Position numbers and translations under genes: made by a program
Source of the DNA: an uncultured Methylococcaceae bacterium
GTDB lineage: Bacteria > Pseudomonadota > Gammaproteobacteria > Methylococcales > Methylomonadaceae
Assembly (NCBI GenBank): GCA_903928685.1
Contig: CAIYRS010000111.1
Span: forward strand, 1 to 64,000
Direction: 5' to 3'
DNA length: 64,000 nt
In this document: positions 17,747-27,967 of the stretch, piece after piece
How the letters are laid out: the number at the start of each line of letters is the position of its first letter
Numbering within the stretch: position 1 is the first letter of the stretch
The notes under the pieces: model-generated
Databases searched by the model: none
What the model was told of the DNA's origin: nothing
The model's input: the letters and a program-made list of their open reading frames with translations, nothing else

Positions 17747-17956
17747 TTACGCTAATTTCAACACGGCGGCTTTCGCCAGTTCGCTCATCCCTTCACCACC
17801 TTCTTGACAATAAGCAATGATTGCTTGCCGCATTCTTGGCTCCCAAGCGCGTAAAATGTGGTTTTTTACACCTTCAGCCGCTATTTCCTTATCGCTTTCT
17901 GCGTTAAAAAAATCGCTAATATCGTTGGCCATTTTAATAAGTCTTTCAATTTTCAT
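17747..17956 (-). CDS. fdsD: NAD-dependent formate dehydrogenase, delta subunit
   Basis: A 69-residue protein of the FdsD family, the small last subunit needed for a stable or active FdsGBAD complex. The motifs LIKMANDISDFF and HILRAWEPRMRQAI are typical. It begins 5 bases after the fdhD stop, at the end of the fds operon, which supports the call. Confidence 0.93.
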   Translation of the reverse strand: MKIERLIKMANDISDFFNAESDKEIAAEGVKNHILRAWEPRMRQAIIAYCQEGGEGMSELAKAAVLKLA

Positions 17957-17961
17957 AATTT

Positions 17962-18813
17962 TTAATTAACAGTATGAATTAAACGTTGTGGATGTGTGTA
18001 AACGACGTGTTGGTCTGCACGGGCAAAGCCGACTAAGGTTACGCCAGCTTCGTCGGCGAGGCGTATTGCCAAACCAGTCGGTGCGGAAATCGCTGCCAGC
18101 AAATTAACGCCGATGAATGCGGCTTTTTGCACCATTTCATAACTGGCGCGGCTGGTAACTATAATAAAACCCGTGTTTGGCTTTTTTCCTGTCCGCAATA
18201 AAGAGCCAATGAGTTTGTCCAAGGCATTGTGCCTACCGACATCTTCACGCACGGAAACTATGCCTGTTCCAGGTACAACCCAAGCGGCGGCATGTACCGA
18301 GCCTGTGAGTTTGTTGATACGTTGCTGTTGGCGGATGTCATTCAGCGCAGTAACCAATTCGTCGGCATTGACCTGTAAATCCCCATGTACGGGGTTTGGT
18401 TGCCGAATCGCTTGTTTTAAGGTGCTGGCTCCGCACAATCCGCAACCCGTGCGCCCCGTTAAATTACGGCCTTTGTCGGCTAGGCATTGAAAGCGGTAAT
18501 CAGGGATTTTCAATTGCACTTCAATGCCGTTAGAGCGGTTGTAAATCCGGGTGGACAACAATTCTTGGGCTGTGCCGATAATGCCTTCGGTGATGCTGAA
18601 ACCTAAGGCAAAATCTTCCAAATTGGTTGGTGTCGCCAACATGACGACATGGGGTATGCCGTTGTAAATTAACGATACGGGGACTTCTTCGGCAATGTAG
18701 TCTTGCTCTATCGAACATTGGCCTTGTTGCCAACGTTCGACAGTGCTTTGCTGATAGCTAGGCCAACCTAAATCCAAAGCCAGCGATTGCATCGCGGCAT
18801 CGGCATTAGCCAT
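17962..18813 (-). CDS. fdhD: Formate dehydrogenase accessory sulfurtransferase FdhD (FdsC)
   Basis: 283 residues. Transfers sulfur from IscS to the molybdenum bis-MGD cofactor before it is placed in FdsA. Conserved motifs: VSLIYNGIPHVVMLATP, then DFALGFSITEGII, the redox-active CGLCG pair near residues 121-124, and GRHNALDKLIG. It overlaps the end of fdsA by 8 bases, so translation is coupled. In Cupriavidus and Rhodobacter the homologue is fdsC, in the same place. Confidence 0.96.
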   Translation of the reverse strand: MANADAAMQSLALDLGWPSYQQSTVERWQQGQCSIEQDYIAEEVPVSLIYNGIPHVVMLATPTNLEDFALGFSITEGIIGTAQELLSTRIYNRSNGIEVQLKIPDYRFQCLADKGRNLTGRTGCGLCGASTLKQAIRQPNPVHGDLQVNADELVTALNDIRQQQRINKLTGSVHAAAWVVPGTGIVSVREDVGRHNALDKLIGSLLRTGKKPNTGFIIVTSRASYEMVQKAAFIGVNLLAAISAPTGLAIRLADEAGVTLVGFARADQHVVYTHPQRLIHTVN

Positions 18814-21655
18814 TCAAGCCTTGCTCCAGAAACTCCAATTGCTGTTCAGAGAACGCTAAGTAGTCTTGTTGCCATTGTGAAGTGTGGGTAACTTTTGTTA
18901 CCTGCACAGCGGTCACTTTATACTCAGGGCAGTTGGTGGCCCAGTCGGAGTTGTCAGTGGTGATGACGTTGGCACCAGATTCTGGGAAATGGAAAGTGGT
19001 ATAAACCACGCCAGGTTGGACTCGGTCTGTAATCAATGCCCGTAATACTGTTTCTCCAGCACGGCTCTTAATGCCAACCCAATCATCACTGTTGATGCCA
19101 CGGTCTTCGGCATCGTGCGGGTGGATTTCTAAGCGGTCTTCTTGATGCCAAGCGTTGTTTTCAGTGCGGCGGGTTTGAGCGCCAACATTGTATTGCGACA
19201 AGATACGGCCTGTAGTCAAAATCAACGGGAACATCGGAGTGATTTTTTCTTGTGTGGCGACGTAGTCAGTCAACATAAACAAGCCTTTGCCATTGTCACG
19301 CATGAACTCTTGCTCGTGCATAATTGGCGTGCCTTCTGGGGTGGCATCGTTACAAGGCCATTGGATACTGCCCAGTTGATCGATTTTTTCGTAGCTGACG
19401 CCATGGAAAGTCGGTGTCAATCTGGCAATTTCATCCATGATTTCTGATGGATGTTGGTAGTTCATCGGATAACCCATGGCATTGGACAGCATTTGGGTAA
19501 CTTCCCAATCTTGGTAGCCTGCCAATGGTTTCATCACTTTACGCACGGGCGATATACGGCGTTCGGCGTTGGTGAAAGTACCGTCTTTTTCTAAGAACGA
19601 TGCACCGGGTAAAAATACATGGGCAAATTTTGCGGTTTCGTTCAGGAATATATCTTGGACGATAACGCATTCCATAGCACGCAATGCCGCGTGGACATGT
19701 TTGATGTCTGGATCAGATTGGGCGATGTCTTCGCCTTCAACGTAAATACCCATAAAACTGCTATCAAGTGCAGAATCAAACATGTTAGGGATACGCAGAC
19801 CTGGATTTAAGCTCAGCTCAGCTTGCCATGCGTTCTCAAAAAGTTTGTGGGTTTGTGGGTTAGAAACGTGGCGGTAACCAGGGTATTCATGCGGGAATGA
19901 ACCCATATCGCATGAGCCTTGGACGTTATTTTGACCGCGCAATGGATTTACACCTACACCGACGCGACCTAAGTTGCCTGTTGCCATAGCGATATTGGCA
20001 ATACCAATAACCATGGTTGAACCTTGGCTGTGTTCGGTTACGCCTAAGCCGTAATAGATAGCACCGTTTTTGGCAGTCGCATAAAGTCTTGCGGCGGCGC
20101 GTATGTCAGCAGCTGGCACACCTGTGATTGCTTCGGTTGCTTCCGGAGCATGGCGCGGATCAGCAATGAATGTTTTCCATTTAGTGAAAGATGCTACGTC
20201 GCAACGTTCATTGGCGAATGCTTCGTCTGTGAGGTTTTCAGTGACGATGATATGGCCTATGGCATTAATTAAAGCGACGTTAGTGCTAGGACGTAATTTC
20301 AGATGGTAATCAGCTGTTACGTGTGGGCTGTTTTTTACCAGATCAATCTCACGTGGATCGACAACAATCAATTTTGCACCTTGGCGCAGACGTTTTTTCA
20401 TGTGTGAACCAAACACAGGATGCCCGTCTGTTGGGTTTGCACCGATGACCATGATGACATCAGATTGCATAACAGAATCGAAATCTTGGGTACCGGAGGA
20501 TTCACCAAAAGTTTGTTTTAAACCGTAGCCAGTTGGTGAGTGGCAAACACGGGCGCAGGTGTCGACGTTGTTGTTGCCGAAGCCTGCACGGATTAATTTT
20601 TGTACCAGATAGGTTTCTTCGTTGGTGCAACGTGATGAAGTGATACCGCCAATAGAATCTTTGCCATATTTGGCTTGGATGCGTTTCATTTCAGATGCCG
20701 CATGATTAATAGCTTCTTCCCAGCTAACTTCTTGCCAAGCATCTTTAATGCTGGCGCGGATCATCGGTTTAGTAATGCGGTCTTTATGGGTTGCGTAACC
20801 GAAAGCAAAACGGCCTTTAACACAAGAGTGTCCGTGGTTGGCTTTGCCGTCTTTATTTGGCACCATGCGGATGACTTGTTCGCCTTTCATTTCCGCGCGG
20901 AATGAACAGCCTACGCCGCAATAAGCGCAAGTAGTGATAATGGCGTGTTCCGGCTGTCCGTTATCAATGACGGATTTTTCCATCAGTGTTGCTGTTGGGC
21001 AGGCTTGTACGCAAGCGCCACAAGAAACGCATTCCGAGGACATGAAGGCTTCATTTTGTCCTGGGGATACTTTGGAATCAAAGCCGCGACCATCAATGGT
21101 CAATGCAAATGTGCCTTGGGTTTCTTCGCAAGCGCGGACACAACGGGAACAGACGATACATTTGCTCGGATCAAAAGTGAAATAAGGGTTGCTTTCATCT
21201 TTGACGGCATCTAAATGGGTTTCAACAGGGTTGTAACGCACTTGGCGTAAGCCTACTGCACCAGCCATGTCTTGTAATTCACAATCACCATTGGCGGAGC
21301 AAGTTAAGCAGTCTAATGGATGATCGGAAATGTAAAGTTCCATTACACCGCGACGTACTTCAGCCAGCCTAGGGTTTTGGGTAGTGACTTTGATGCCTTC
21401 TGCAACGGGGGTGGTGCAGGAAGCGGGCATACCACGTCCACCTTCGATTTGTACCAAACATAAGCGGCAAGACCCAAATGGCTCGATGCTATCGGTAGCG
21501 CAGAGCTTAGGAATATCAATGCCTATGCTTGCCGCCGCGCGCATGATGGATGTGCCAACAGGCGCGGTTACCTTAAAGCCATCAATTTCTAAGGTGACAT
21601 TGGTGGTGGCTGGGCTGGCTGGGGTACCGAAATCTTGTTCTTTATTCATGGACAT
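18806..21655 (-). CDS. fdsA: NAD-dependent formate dehydrogenase, alpha (catalytic) subunit
   Basis: Oxidises formate to CO2 at a molybdenum bis-MGD centre, the last NADH-yielding step of C1 oxidation. 949 residues from ATG 21655, which has GAGGT eight bases upstream; an in-frame ATG at 21715 lies inside fdsB and lacks a site. Order: [2Fe-2S] ferredoxin domain (about 15-90), NuoG-type His-Cys3 cluster (HPLDCLTCSANGDCELQ), two [4Fe-4S] clusters (CIVCSRCVRAC, CVSCGACVQAC), the cofactor-domain cluster (CAYCGVGC), then the molybdopterin domain with the active-site Cys-His in CARVCHSPTGYG. Cys, not selenocysteine, is used. The C-terminal cofactor-binding domain ends near 940. Confidence 0.97.
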   Translation of the reverse strand: MSMNKEQDFGTPASPATTNVTLEIDGFKVTAPVGTSIMRAAASIGIDIPKLCATDSIEPFGSCRLCLVQIEGGRGMPASCTTPVAEGIKVTTQNPRLAEVRRGVMELYISDHPLDCLTCSANGDCELQDMAGAVGLRQVRYNPVETHLDAVKDESNPYFTFDPSKCIVCSRCVRACEETQGTFALTIDGRGFDSKVSPGQNEAFMSSECVSCGACVQACPTATLMEKSVIDNGQPEHAIITTCAYCGVGCSFRAEMKGEQVIRMVPNKDGKANHGHSCVKGRFAFGYATHKDRITKPMIRASIKDAWQEVSWEEAINHAASEMKRIQAKYGKDSIGGITSSRCTNEETYLVQKLIRAGFGNNNVDTCARVCHSPTGYGLKQTFGESSGTQDFDSVMQSDVIMVIGANPTDGHPVFGSHMKKRLRQGAKLIVVDPREIDLVKNSPHVTADYHLKLRPSTNVALINAIGHIIVTENLTDEAFANERCDVASFTKWKTFIADPRHAPEATEAITGVPAADIRAAARLYATAKNGAIYYGLGVTEHSQGSTMVIGIANIAMATGNLGRVGVGVNPLRGQNNVQGSCDMGSFPHEYPGYRHVSNPQTHKLFENAWQAELSLNPGLRIPNMFDSALDSSFMGIYVEGEDIAQSDPDIKHVHAALRAMECVIVQDIFLNETAKFAHVFLPGASFLEKDGTFTNAERRISPVRKVMKPLAGYQDWEVTQMLSNAMGYPMNYQHPSEIMDEIARLTPTFHGVSYEKIDQLGSIQWPCNDATPEGTPIMHEQEFMRDNGKGLFMLTDYVATQEKITPMFPLILTTGRILSQYNVGAQTRRTENNAWHQEDRLEIHPHDAEDRGINSDDWVGIKSRAGETVLRALITDRVQPGVVYTTFHFPESGANVITTDNSDWATNCPEYKVTAVQVTKVTHTSQWQQDYLAFSEQQLEFLEQGLNG

Positions 21656-21677
21656 GGTGATTACCTCGAAATGGTTA

Positions 21678-23243
21678 TCAAGCTGCGTTGGTTTCAGTGC
21701 TGTTTGTTTGACCAATTCCGAAATCTTCAGGGAAGTGGTTTAAGGCACTTAGCACAGGGTAGGGAGTCATGCCGCCTAATGCACAAAGTGAGCCGTTAAG
21801 CAGGGTGTCGCAAAGCGAACGCAGTAACGGTATGTTTTTGTCTAGTTCGCGGCCTTGCATAATGTCATCCATTAATTCGTAGCCTCGCGTTGATCCAATA
21901 CGGCAAGGTGTACATTTGCCACATGATTCAATGGCGCAAAATTCCATGCTGTATTTCGCCATGACTGCCATATCAACGGTTTCATCAAAAGCAACCACGC
22001 CGCCGTGGCCTAAAACAGCCCAAATAGCAGCGAAGGCTTCGTAATCTAATGGTGTGTCAAATTGTGATTCTGGTAGATAAGCACCCAGTGGGCCACCTAC
22101 TTGTACGGCTTTAATCGGTTTTCCAGTTGCTGAACCACCACCGAAATCATAGAGCAATTCGCGTAAGGTTAAGCCGAATGCTAATTCGACCAAGCCAGTG
22201 TGTTTTAAGTTGCCTGCAAGTTGTAAAGGTAATGTGCCTCTTGATCTGCCCATACCAAAATCGCGGTAGAAATCACCGCCTTTGTCTAAGATGATGGGGA
22301 CAGACGCTAATGAGATGACGTTATTGACGACAGTCGGTTGTCCAAACAAGCCTTTGATCGCTGGCAAAGGTGGCTTGAAACGGACAAGGCCGCGTTTGCC
22401 TTCCAAGCTTTCCATGAGCGATGTTTCTTCACCACACACATAGGCGCCAGCACCTAAGCGGACTTCTAGGTGGAAGGCTTTGCCGCTGCCTTGAATATTG
22501 TCGCCTAAGTAACCTGCGGCATTGACTTTTTCGATAGCGGCGTTTAGGGCTTTGTGAGCATGTGGGTATTCAACGCGCAAATAGATATAACCTTGGGTTG
22601 CACCTACGGCAATGCCAGCGATGGTCATGCCTTCAATTAATACGAACGGGTCGCTTTCCATAACCATGCGGTCAGAAAATGTACCTGAGTCACCTTCGTC
22701 GGCGTTGCAGACGATGTATTTTTGCTCGGAATGCGTGTTCATTACGGTATTCCATTTAATACCGGTAGGGAAGGCTGCACCGCCGCGACCGCGTAAGCCG
22801 GAATCGGTAACGGCTTTAACGATGTCCGCTTGGGACATGTTTAAGGCGTTAGTAAGTCCACGGTAGCCATCATGGGCTAGATAGTCGTCGAGGCAAATGG
22901 GGTTTGTTATACCAACGCGTGCAAAAGTCAGGCGTTGTTGTTTTTTAAGATAAGGTAATTCTTCGGTAAGACCTAAAGCCAGGGGGTGATTGCCGCCGTT
23001 GATAAAATCAGCATCAAATAAGCTGCCAACATCGCTGGTTTGTACTGGACCATAAGCGATACGGCCTGCATCGGTAGCCACTTCAACCATCGTTTCTAGC
23101 CAATACATGCCACGCGAGCCGTTACGGACGAGGTTGATTGCTAGGCCACGTTGCTCAGCTTGTTGGGCAATTGCTTTGGCGACACGGTCTGCGCCTAAAG
23201 AGACGGCGCTAGAATCACAAGGAACGTAAATAGTTATGCTCAT
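21678..23243 (-). CDS. fdsB: NAD-dependent formate dehydrogenase, beta (diaphorase) subunit
   Basis: 521 residues. An N-terminal thioredoxin-like [2Fe-2S] type domain is fused to a NuoF-like FMN/NAD domain that passes electrons to NAD+. Seen: FMN loop [20 protein letters not shown] loop [19 protein letters not shown], and the [4Fe-4S] motif [12 protein letters not shown] near 440. The N-terminal ~120 residues ([20 protein letters not shown]) seem to lack most of the cysteines that a working thioredoxin-like cluster would need. Overlaps fdsG by ATGA and is 22 bases from fdsA. Confidence 0.96.
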   Translation of the reverse strand: MSITIYVPCDSSAVSLGADRVAKAIAQQAEQRGLAINLVRNGSRGMYWLETMVEVATDAGRIAYGPVQTSDVGSLFDADFINGGNHPLALGLTEELPYLKKQQRLTFARVGITNPICLDDYLAHDGYRGLTNALNMSQADIVKAVTDSGLRGRGGAAFPTGIKWNTVMNTHSEQKYIVCNADEGDSGTFSDRMVMESDPFVLIEGMTIAGIAVGATQGYIYLRVEYPHAHKALNAAIEKVNAAGYLGDNIQGSGKAFHLEVRLGAGAYVCGEETSLMESLEGKRGLVRFKPPLPAIKGLFGQPTVVNNVISLASVPIILDKGGDFYRDFGMGRSRGTLPLQLAGNLKHTGLVELAFGLTLRELLYDFGGGSATGKPIKAVQVGGPLGAYLPESQFDTPLDYEAFAAIWAVLGHGGVVAFDETVDMAVMAKYSMEFCAIESCGKCTPCRIGSTRGYELMDDIMQGRELDKNIPLLRSLCDTLLNGSLCALGGMTPYPVLSALNHFPEDFGIGQTNSTETNAA

Positions 23244-23716
23244 ACTGAAGTCTCCAGTTCGCTGATGATTTCATCAAAGCAGGTGTTTGATACCCGTCCA
23301 TAAAAATCTTTGTCAATTTGTATGGCAGGTGAGCAGGCGCAGTTACCTAAGCAGTACACAGGCTCTAAGGAAAATTGACCGTCGGTGGTGGTTTCGTGGT
23401 AATCGATGCCGAGTTTGTTTTTTACATGGATTTCTAATTCAGAAGAGCCCATGGCTTGGCAAGATTCTGCACGGCAAACATGGATAGTGTGTTTGCCTGG
23501 TGGGGTATCGCGGAAATAATGGTAGAAACTGATGACACCATGAACTTCGGCACGTGACAAATTCAGGGCTTTAGCGATTACAGGGACGCTATCGCTAGGG
23601 ATATAGCCCAAAGCATCTTGTATGCCGTGCAATATCGGTAAAAGTGCGCCGGGTTTGTCCTTAAGGGCGGTGATTACATCCTGCACAGTGTGTGCTGTGG
23701 TGCTTGCTTCGGTCAT
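23240..23716 (-). CDS. fdsG: NAD-dependent formate dehydrogenase, gamma subunit
   Basis: 158 residues from ATG 23716, which follows GAGAG; an upstream in-frame ATG at 23746 has none. NuoE-like: helical head ([19 protein letters not shown]) and thioredoxin-like [2Fe-2S] domain with ligands in [12 protein letters not shown] and [14 protein letters not shown]. Passes electrons between FdsB and FdsA. First gene of the operon fdsG-fdsB-fdsA-fdhD-fdsD; the 113-bp gap to purK upstream presumably holds the promoter. No fdsR-type regulator is adjacent. Confidence 0.95.
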   Translation of the reverse strand: MTEASTTAHTVQDVITALKDKPGALLPILHGIQDALGYIPSDSVPVIAKALNLSRAEVHGVISFYHYFRDTPPGKHTIHVCRAESCQAMGSSELEIHVKNKLGIDYHETTTDGQFSLEPVYCLGNCACSPAIQIDKDFYGRVSNTCFDEIISELETSV

Positions 23717-23829
23717 GTTTCTCTCGGTAATGGTTCCATGTTGCAAAGAGGGCTGCTATCCCTTGTTGCTGCCGCTATTGTGCCAATTAGGATAGCATAA
23801 GAAAATTTGTCTGTAAAAACACAAAACCC

Positions 23830-24924
23830 CTAGCTATCGTTGGTTTTTTCCGCCAAATCGTGCAGTTGTTTTATCGTGAGTAGCAAAGCCTCTTCGGTAT
23901 CAGTAAGGGCTGTGGCGTGGGCAACTTTCCTGCCTTGGCGCGGGGCTTTGTCGTATAGATGTAGGTGTGCGTTGGCGATTGTCAATACTTCGGCTGTGCT
24001 TGGTAGCCCGCCAATAAAATTGACCATAGCTGTTTTGCCGACCGCTTGGGTTGCACCTAAGGGTAAATTGAGGATGGCGCGCAGATGGTTTTCAAATTGG
24101 CTGGTTGCCGCGCCTTCAATAGTCCAATGTCCAGAATTATGTACCCTTGGCGCGAATTCATTGGCGACTAAATGCCCGTCAACATCAAATAGCTCTAGTG
24201 CTAAAACACCAACGTAATCTAATGAGCTCAATAATTTGGTGACATATTCTTCAGCTTTTGCCTGTAATGGGTCATTAGTTTTACATTCGGCAATGCGTAA
24301 AATGCCGCCGCGATGGTAGTTTTCAGATAGCGGATAAAACACCAATTCGCCAGCAGGACTACGCACGGCAATAATGGAAACTTCGCGCGTAAACGGCACA
24401 AAAGCTTCTACGATGGAAGGTACGCCTTCTAATAATTGCCATGCAGCGACCAAGTCGTCAGGTGACTTTAAAACTGACTGGCCTTTGCCATCATAGCCTT
24501 GGGTACGGCTTTTTATAATCGCTGGATAGCCGATTTCATCCATCACCCGCTTTAAGTCATCAAGCGAATTGACTTCAGCATAAGCGGCGGTGGGAATGCC
24601 CAATTGGCGAAAAAAGTTTTTTTCAAAAATACGGTCTTGCCCAACCGCTAATGCTTGGGCGGGTGGGTAGACTGTGGTATGTGCGGTCAGGAAAGCCGCG
24701 ACATCCGCAGGGACATTTTCAAATTCATAGGTGACGACGTCGGCACGTTCAGCCAGCTCAGCGAGTAATTGCGGATCGTTGTATTCGCCATGAAGATGTT
24801 CGCCGAGTTTATTGGCGCAGGCATCGGCGGAAGGGTCAAGAAAGATAAACTCTACACCTAAAGGAAAGCCTGCTAATGCCAACATTCTGGCAAGTTGGCC
24901 TGCACCTAAAATACCGACTTTCAT
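23830..24924 (-). CDS. purK: N5-carboxyaminoimidazole ribonucleotide synthase
   Basis: 364 residues, normal length. ATP-grasp enzyme that carboxylates AIR with bicarbonate. Seen: [13 protein letters not shown] at the N-terminus, ATP-grasp loop [11 protein letters not shown], the [13 protein letters not shown] strand, and the metal-binding [14 protein letters not shown]. Its start overlaps the purE stop by ATGA, so the pair is coupled. Confidence 0.97.
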   Translation of the reverse strand: MKVGILGAGQLARMLALAGFPLGVEFIFLDPSADACANKLGEHLHGEYNDPQLLAELAERADVVTYEFENVPADVAAFLTAHTTVYPPAQALAVGQDRIFEKNFFRQLGIPTAAYAEVNSLDDLKRVMDEIGYPAIIKSRTQGYDGKGQSVLKSPDDLVAAWQLLEGVPSIVEAFVPFTREVSIIAVRSPAGELVFYPLSENYHRGGILRIAECKTNDPLQAKAEEYVTKLLSSLDYVGVLALELFDVDGHLVANEFAPRVHNSGHWTIEGAATSQFENHLRAILNLPLGATQAVGKTAMVNFIGGLPSTAEVLTIANAHLHLYDKAPRQGRKVAHATALTDTEEALLLTIKQLHDLAEKTNDS

Positions 24925-25418
24925 AGTGTTGCCTCGCGAGGATCCGGTTGGGCAAGTACCGACTCGGTTTGTTCATTGCGGAAGTTTTTTATAGCTGCTT
25001 TGTATTCAGTGTGTTTGTTGCTGATTATCGCCGCCGCCAAAAGTGCGGCATTGATAGCGCCCGCTTTGCCAATGGCTAATGTGCCGACCGGAATTCCCGC
25101 AGGCATTTGTACAATCGATAATAACGAGTCCATGCCATTTAAAGCTTGGGACTGCACAGGTACGCCCAACACGGGCAACGCAGTTTTGGCGGCAGTCATG
25201 CCCGGCAAATGCGCCGCACCGCCTGCACCTGCGATGATAACTTCCAAACCTTTGTCTTCGGCAGTTTCGGCATAATGGAATAATTTATCTGGGGTTCTGT
25301 GCGCTGAAACTACTTCCACTTCAAAAGGAATGCCCAGTTTTTCTAAAGTTTCCGCCGCAAAGCGCATGGTTTCCCAATCCGATTTGGAACCCATGATGAT
25401 GCCCGCTAATATTGCCAT
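24921..25418 (-). CDS. purE: N5-carboxyaminoimidazole ribonucleotide mutase
   Basis: 165 residues. Class I PurE, moves the carboxyl of N5-CAIR to give CAIR. Signature GSKSDWETM near 10-18, [24 protein letters not shown] and [20 protein letters not shown]. Preceded by AAGGAGCTACTTA, a good ribosome site. First gene of purE-purK. Confidence 0.97.
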   Translation of the reverse strand: MAILAGIIMGSKSDWETMRFAAETLEKLGIPFEVEVVSAHRTPDKLFHYAETAEDKGLEVIIAGAGGAAHLPGMTAAKTALPVLGVPVQSQALNGMDSLLSIVQMPAGIPVGTLAIGKAGAINAALLAAAIISNKHTEYKAAIKNFRNEQTESVLAQPDPREATL

Positions 25419-25703
25419 TAAGTAGCTCCTTATGTTTTAAGAGACCGTTCTGTTCGGCTTCAAAAAATAATCGTGACAAATTTTTAAACCCAATAGTATC
25501 GCATAAATCTTGCTGATTGTTTTTAAAGTTTCTGTGTTAGTTTTAACCTTAATAACAATCGCTTAAATGCGGTATTAAGTAAAAAACATAGTAATTGCCT
25601 ATCAAAATCAACAGATATATTTCTTAAGGGAATAATTTATTTAGAATAAATTGGTAATTTTCTATAGAATTTAGGGTTTACTTTATTGTTACTGTTAATC
25701 GCC

Positions 25704-26660
25704 ATGGATTTAAAATTTCTCGATTTCGAACAACCCATTGCTGAATTGGAAGCAAAAATTCAAGAACTCCGTAGCGTTGAGTTCGATAATAATTTCAATA
25801 TTACCGATGCCATCAAACAATTAGAAGAACGAAGCCAAGCGTTAACCGAATCCATTTTCGCGGTGCTTTCTGACTGGCAAATATCCCAGCTGTCAAGACA
25901 TCCAGGACGGCCTTATACCTTGGATTATATTGAACACATGTTCACCGATTTCCATGAGCTGCATGGCGACAGAACTTATGCCGATGACCCAGCAATTGTT
26001 TGTGGTTTAGCGCGTTTGGATGATCAGCCTGTAATGGTGATAGGCCATCAAAAAGGCCGTGACACCAAAGAAAAAATCCACCGTAATTTTGGTATGCCGC
26101 GTCCAGAAGGTTACCGCAAAGCCTTGCGGGTGATGAAATTGGCAGAACGTTTCCAATTACCGATCATTTGCCTTATCGACACCCCTGGCGCTTATCCAGG
26201 TATCGGCGCAGAAGAACGCGGTCAAAGTGAAGCCATTGCCAGAAACTTGTTTGAAATGGCACAACTTAAAACGCCAATCATTTGTACCATTATTGGTGAA
26301 GGCGGCTCAGGCGGTGCTTTAGCCATTGGTGTTGGCGACCGCTTAATCATGCTGGAATACAGTATTTACTCGGTTATTTCGCCAGAAGGTTGTGCGTCAA
26401 TTTTGTGGAAAAGTGCAGAAAAAGCTCAGCTAGCTGCGGAAGCGATGGGCATCACTTCTGACCGCATCCGTGAACAAGGCTTATTGGATGAAGTGGTACG
26501 CGAACCATTAGGCGGCGGTCACCGTAACTTTAAAGCTATCGCCTATAATTTAAAAGAAGCTTTATTGCGTAATTTAAATGAAATCAAAAATCTGCCCGTT
26601 GATGAGCTGTTAGAAAAACGCTATCAACGCTTGATGGATTTCGGCGCGTATACTGAATAA
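25704..26660 (+). CDS. accA: Acetyl-CoA carboxylase carboxyltransferase, alpha subunit
   Basis: 318 residues from ATG 25704 ([19 protein letters not shown]), matching the family start and the 319 residues in E. coli; a TTG at 25686 is less likely. With AccD it moves the carboxyl from biotin to acetyl-CoA. Seen: [41 protein letters not shown], and [13 protein letters not shown]. The 285-bp AT-rich gap before it (25419-25703) holds no gene; TATAGAAT at 25662-25669 is a likely -10. No strong ribosome site is seen. Confidence 0.97.
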   Translation: MDLKFLDFEQPIAELEAKIQELRSVEFDNNFNITDAIKQLEERSQALTESIFAVLSDWQISQLSRHPGRPYTLDYIEHMFTDFHELHGDRTYADDPAIVCGLARLDDQPVMVIGHQKGRDTKEKIHRNFGMPRPEGYRKALRVMKLAERFQLPIICLIDTPGAYPGIGAEERGQSEAIARNLFEMAQLKTPIICTIIGEGGSGGALAIGVGDRLIMLEYSIYSVISPEGCASILWKSAEKAQLAAEAMGITSDRIREQGLLDEVVREPLGGGHRNFKAIAYNLKEALLRNLNEIKNLPVDELLEKRYQRLMDFGAYTE

Positions 26661-26670
26661 CGCCATTAAT

Positions 26671-26698
26671 AAAAAGGCGGCTACTAAGCCGCCTTTTT
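26671..26698 (+). terminator. Terminator of accA
   Basis: AAAAAGGCGGC-TACTAA-GCCGCCTTTTT: a stem with A5 before and T5 after, 10 bases past the accA stop; it also works on the minus strand for the convergent gene ending at 26722 only in the reverse sense. Confidence 0.9.
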
Positions 26699-26721
26699 AG
26701 CTACAGGCTTTCTAACTTAGT

Positions 26722-27348
26722 TTAATTGTCCGCATCAAAGGCATAACTGTTAGCTAACCATTGGGTATCAGTTTTGCCATCGCTATAACGGGTATGCGAT
26801 AGGATTTCGTTGATTAACGCGTCATTTACTGTCGTTATTTTGCTGATAAAAGCCGCTAAATCATGGCCTTCTTCGGTGAACTCAAAGCCATCGTGATCGA
26901 ACAAAAACACTTTGCCCGCCTCAGTGCCCGATAACGGCATCAAGTAATAATTGCCAGAACGCGGCACTTCACCAAAAACGATGTAATCATCCAGCCATTC
27001 GGGTAAAAAATCCCGCTCGTCATCATCAAGATGCTCTAGCCAGCCTTCAAAATAGATTTTTAATTCCGCCCATTCGTCAGGTTCGGCAATATAAAAAGCA
27101 AAATCTTCACCAATGGTGTCGCAATACAAAGATAAGCTGCCATAGCGGCTGTAAAACGCCGCTAGCTCAGGGATTGCGGGGATTTGTTCTTTCAGCAGTG
27201 CCAATTCGTCAGCTGACAGCGGATCAGTGTAATTATGGGCAAGCATGGCAATATGGCGTTCAGGGCCAGGCTCAGGCCAACCATTATCGATACAAATAAA
27301 CCGCTGGTTTTTCCGTGCCAAAAAATTATCTAACTGACTGAAATCCAT
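26722..27348 (-). CDS. SMI1/KNR4 (SUKH)-like protein
   Basis: 208 residues, acidic. The core has the SUKH pattern: LKEQIPAIPELAAFYSRYGS near 50-75, and later PRSGNYYLMPLSG, KVFLFDHDGFEF and LAAFISKI near 150-185. SUKH proteins are often immunity proteins against contact-dependent toxins, or housekeeping binders. No toxin is visible in this window. It follows the small acidic gene on the same strand by 18 bases, probably one operon. The call rests on pattern only. Confidence 0.55.
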   Translation of the reverse strand: MDFSQLDNFLARKNQRFICIDNGWPEPGPERHIAMLAHNYTDPLSADELALLKEQIPAIPELAAFYSRYGSLSLYCDTIGEDFAFYIAEPDEWAELKIYFEGWLEHLDDDERDFLPEWLDDYIVFGEVPRSGNYYLMPLSGTEAGKVFLFDHDGFEFTEEGHDLAAFISKITTVNDALINEILSHTRYSDGKTDTQWLANSYAFDADN

Positions 27349-27366
27349 AAGCTGCTCCGCTAAAGC

Positions 27367-27795
27367 TTACATCACAATGCAAAAATGGAACGGCTGTTCC
27401 GCTTCGATCGCTTTTTCCAATTCTGTTTGCGAATCTTCCAACTCCCAAATCAAATCATCAATATCATAATCGCCTAGACTGATAACTTCCGGATTGGCTT
27501 CTAAGCTCTCCAAAATCGCCGTAACCGAGCCATAAGCTTCCTCAGCATTAAACCAAGTTGCTTGGTCATTGCTCCAGGCGATGTCGGATTCTTCCTCGTA
27601 ATCTTCCTGATCGTCATCTTCTTTCAGGTTGTATTCCATATCGGTGTAATCGTAAAAAGCCGACAGCGGTTTTACACCTAAAGTACCCGCCAAAATATCC
27701 AATTCATCGGTTAACGCCAACATTATTGAATGGTCTTCTTCGTTACAATCAATGTCGTCGCCGTTGTTAATGTTGATCCAAATAGTTTCGCTCAT
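27367..27795 (-). CDS. Acidic hypothetical protein, partner of the SUKH-like gene
   Basis: 142 residues from ATG 27795, which has GAGGA seven bases upstream. Strongly acidic, with DDDQEDYEEESD in the middle; begins IWININNGDDIDCNEEDHS and ends QPFHFCIVM. No signal peptide, no membrane helix. Family not recognised. The acidic composition and the SUKH-like gene 18 bases downstream suggest a two-gene unit, possibly binding a basic protein or DNA mimicry, but that is speculation. Confidence 0.6.
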   Translation of the reverse strand: MSETIWININNGDDIDCNEEDHSIMLALTDELDILAGTLGVKPLSAFYDYTDMEYNLKEDDDQEDYEEESDIAWSNDQATWFNAEEAYGSVTAILESLEANPEVISLGDYDIDDLIWELEDSQTELEKAIEAEQPFHFCIVM

Positions 27796-27967
27796 GGGTA
27801 TGTCCTCTAATTGATGGGGCTTCAATAATGGCCTTACGGATAATGCCAAATTTATTGGATTTAAATATATCCGACCTTACGGGTATATCAACCGAATGTC
27901 TATGATAATGTCATTACCTTGTGCGCTTGTAAGGCTGGCTATAGGCGCATAGCTTGCTGTGCGGCTA

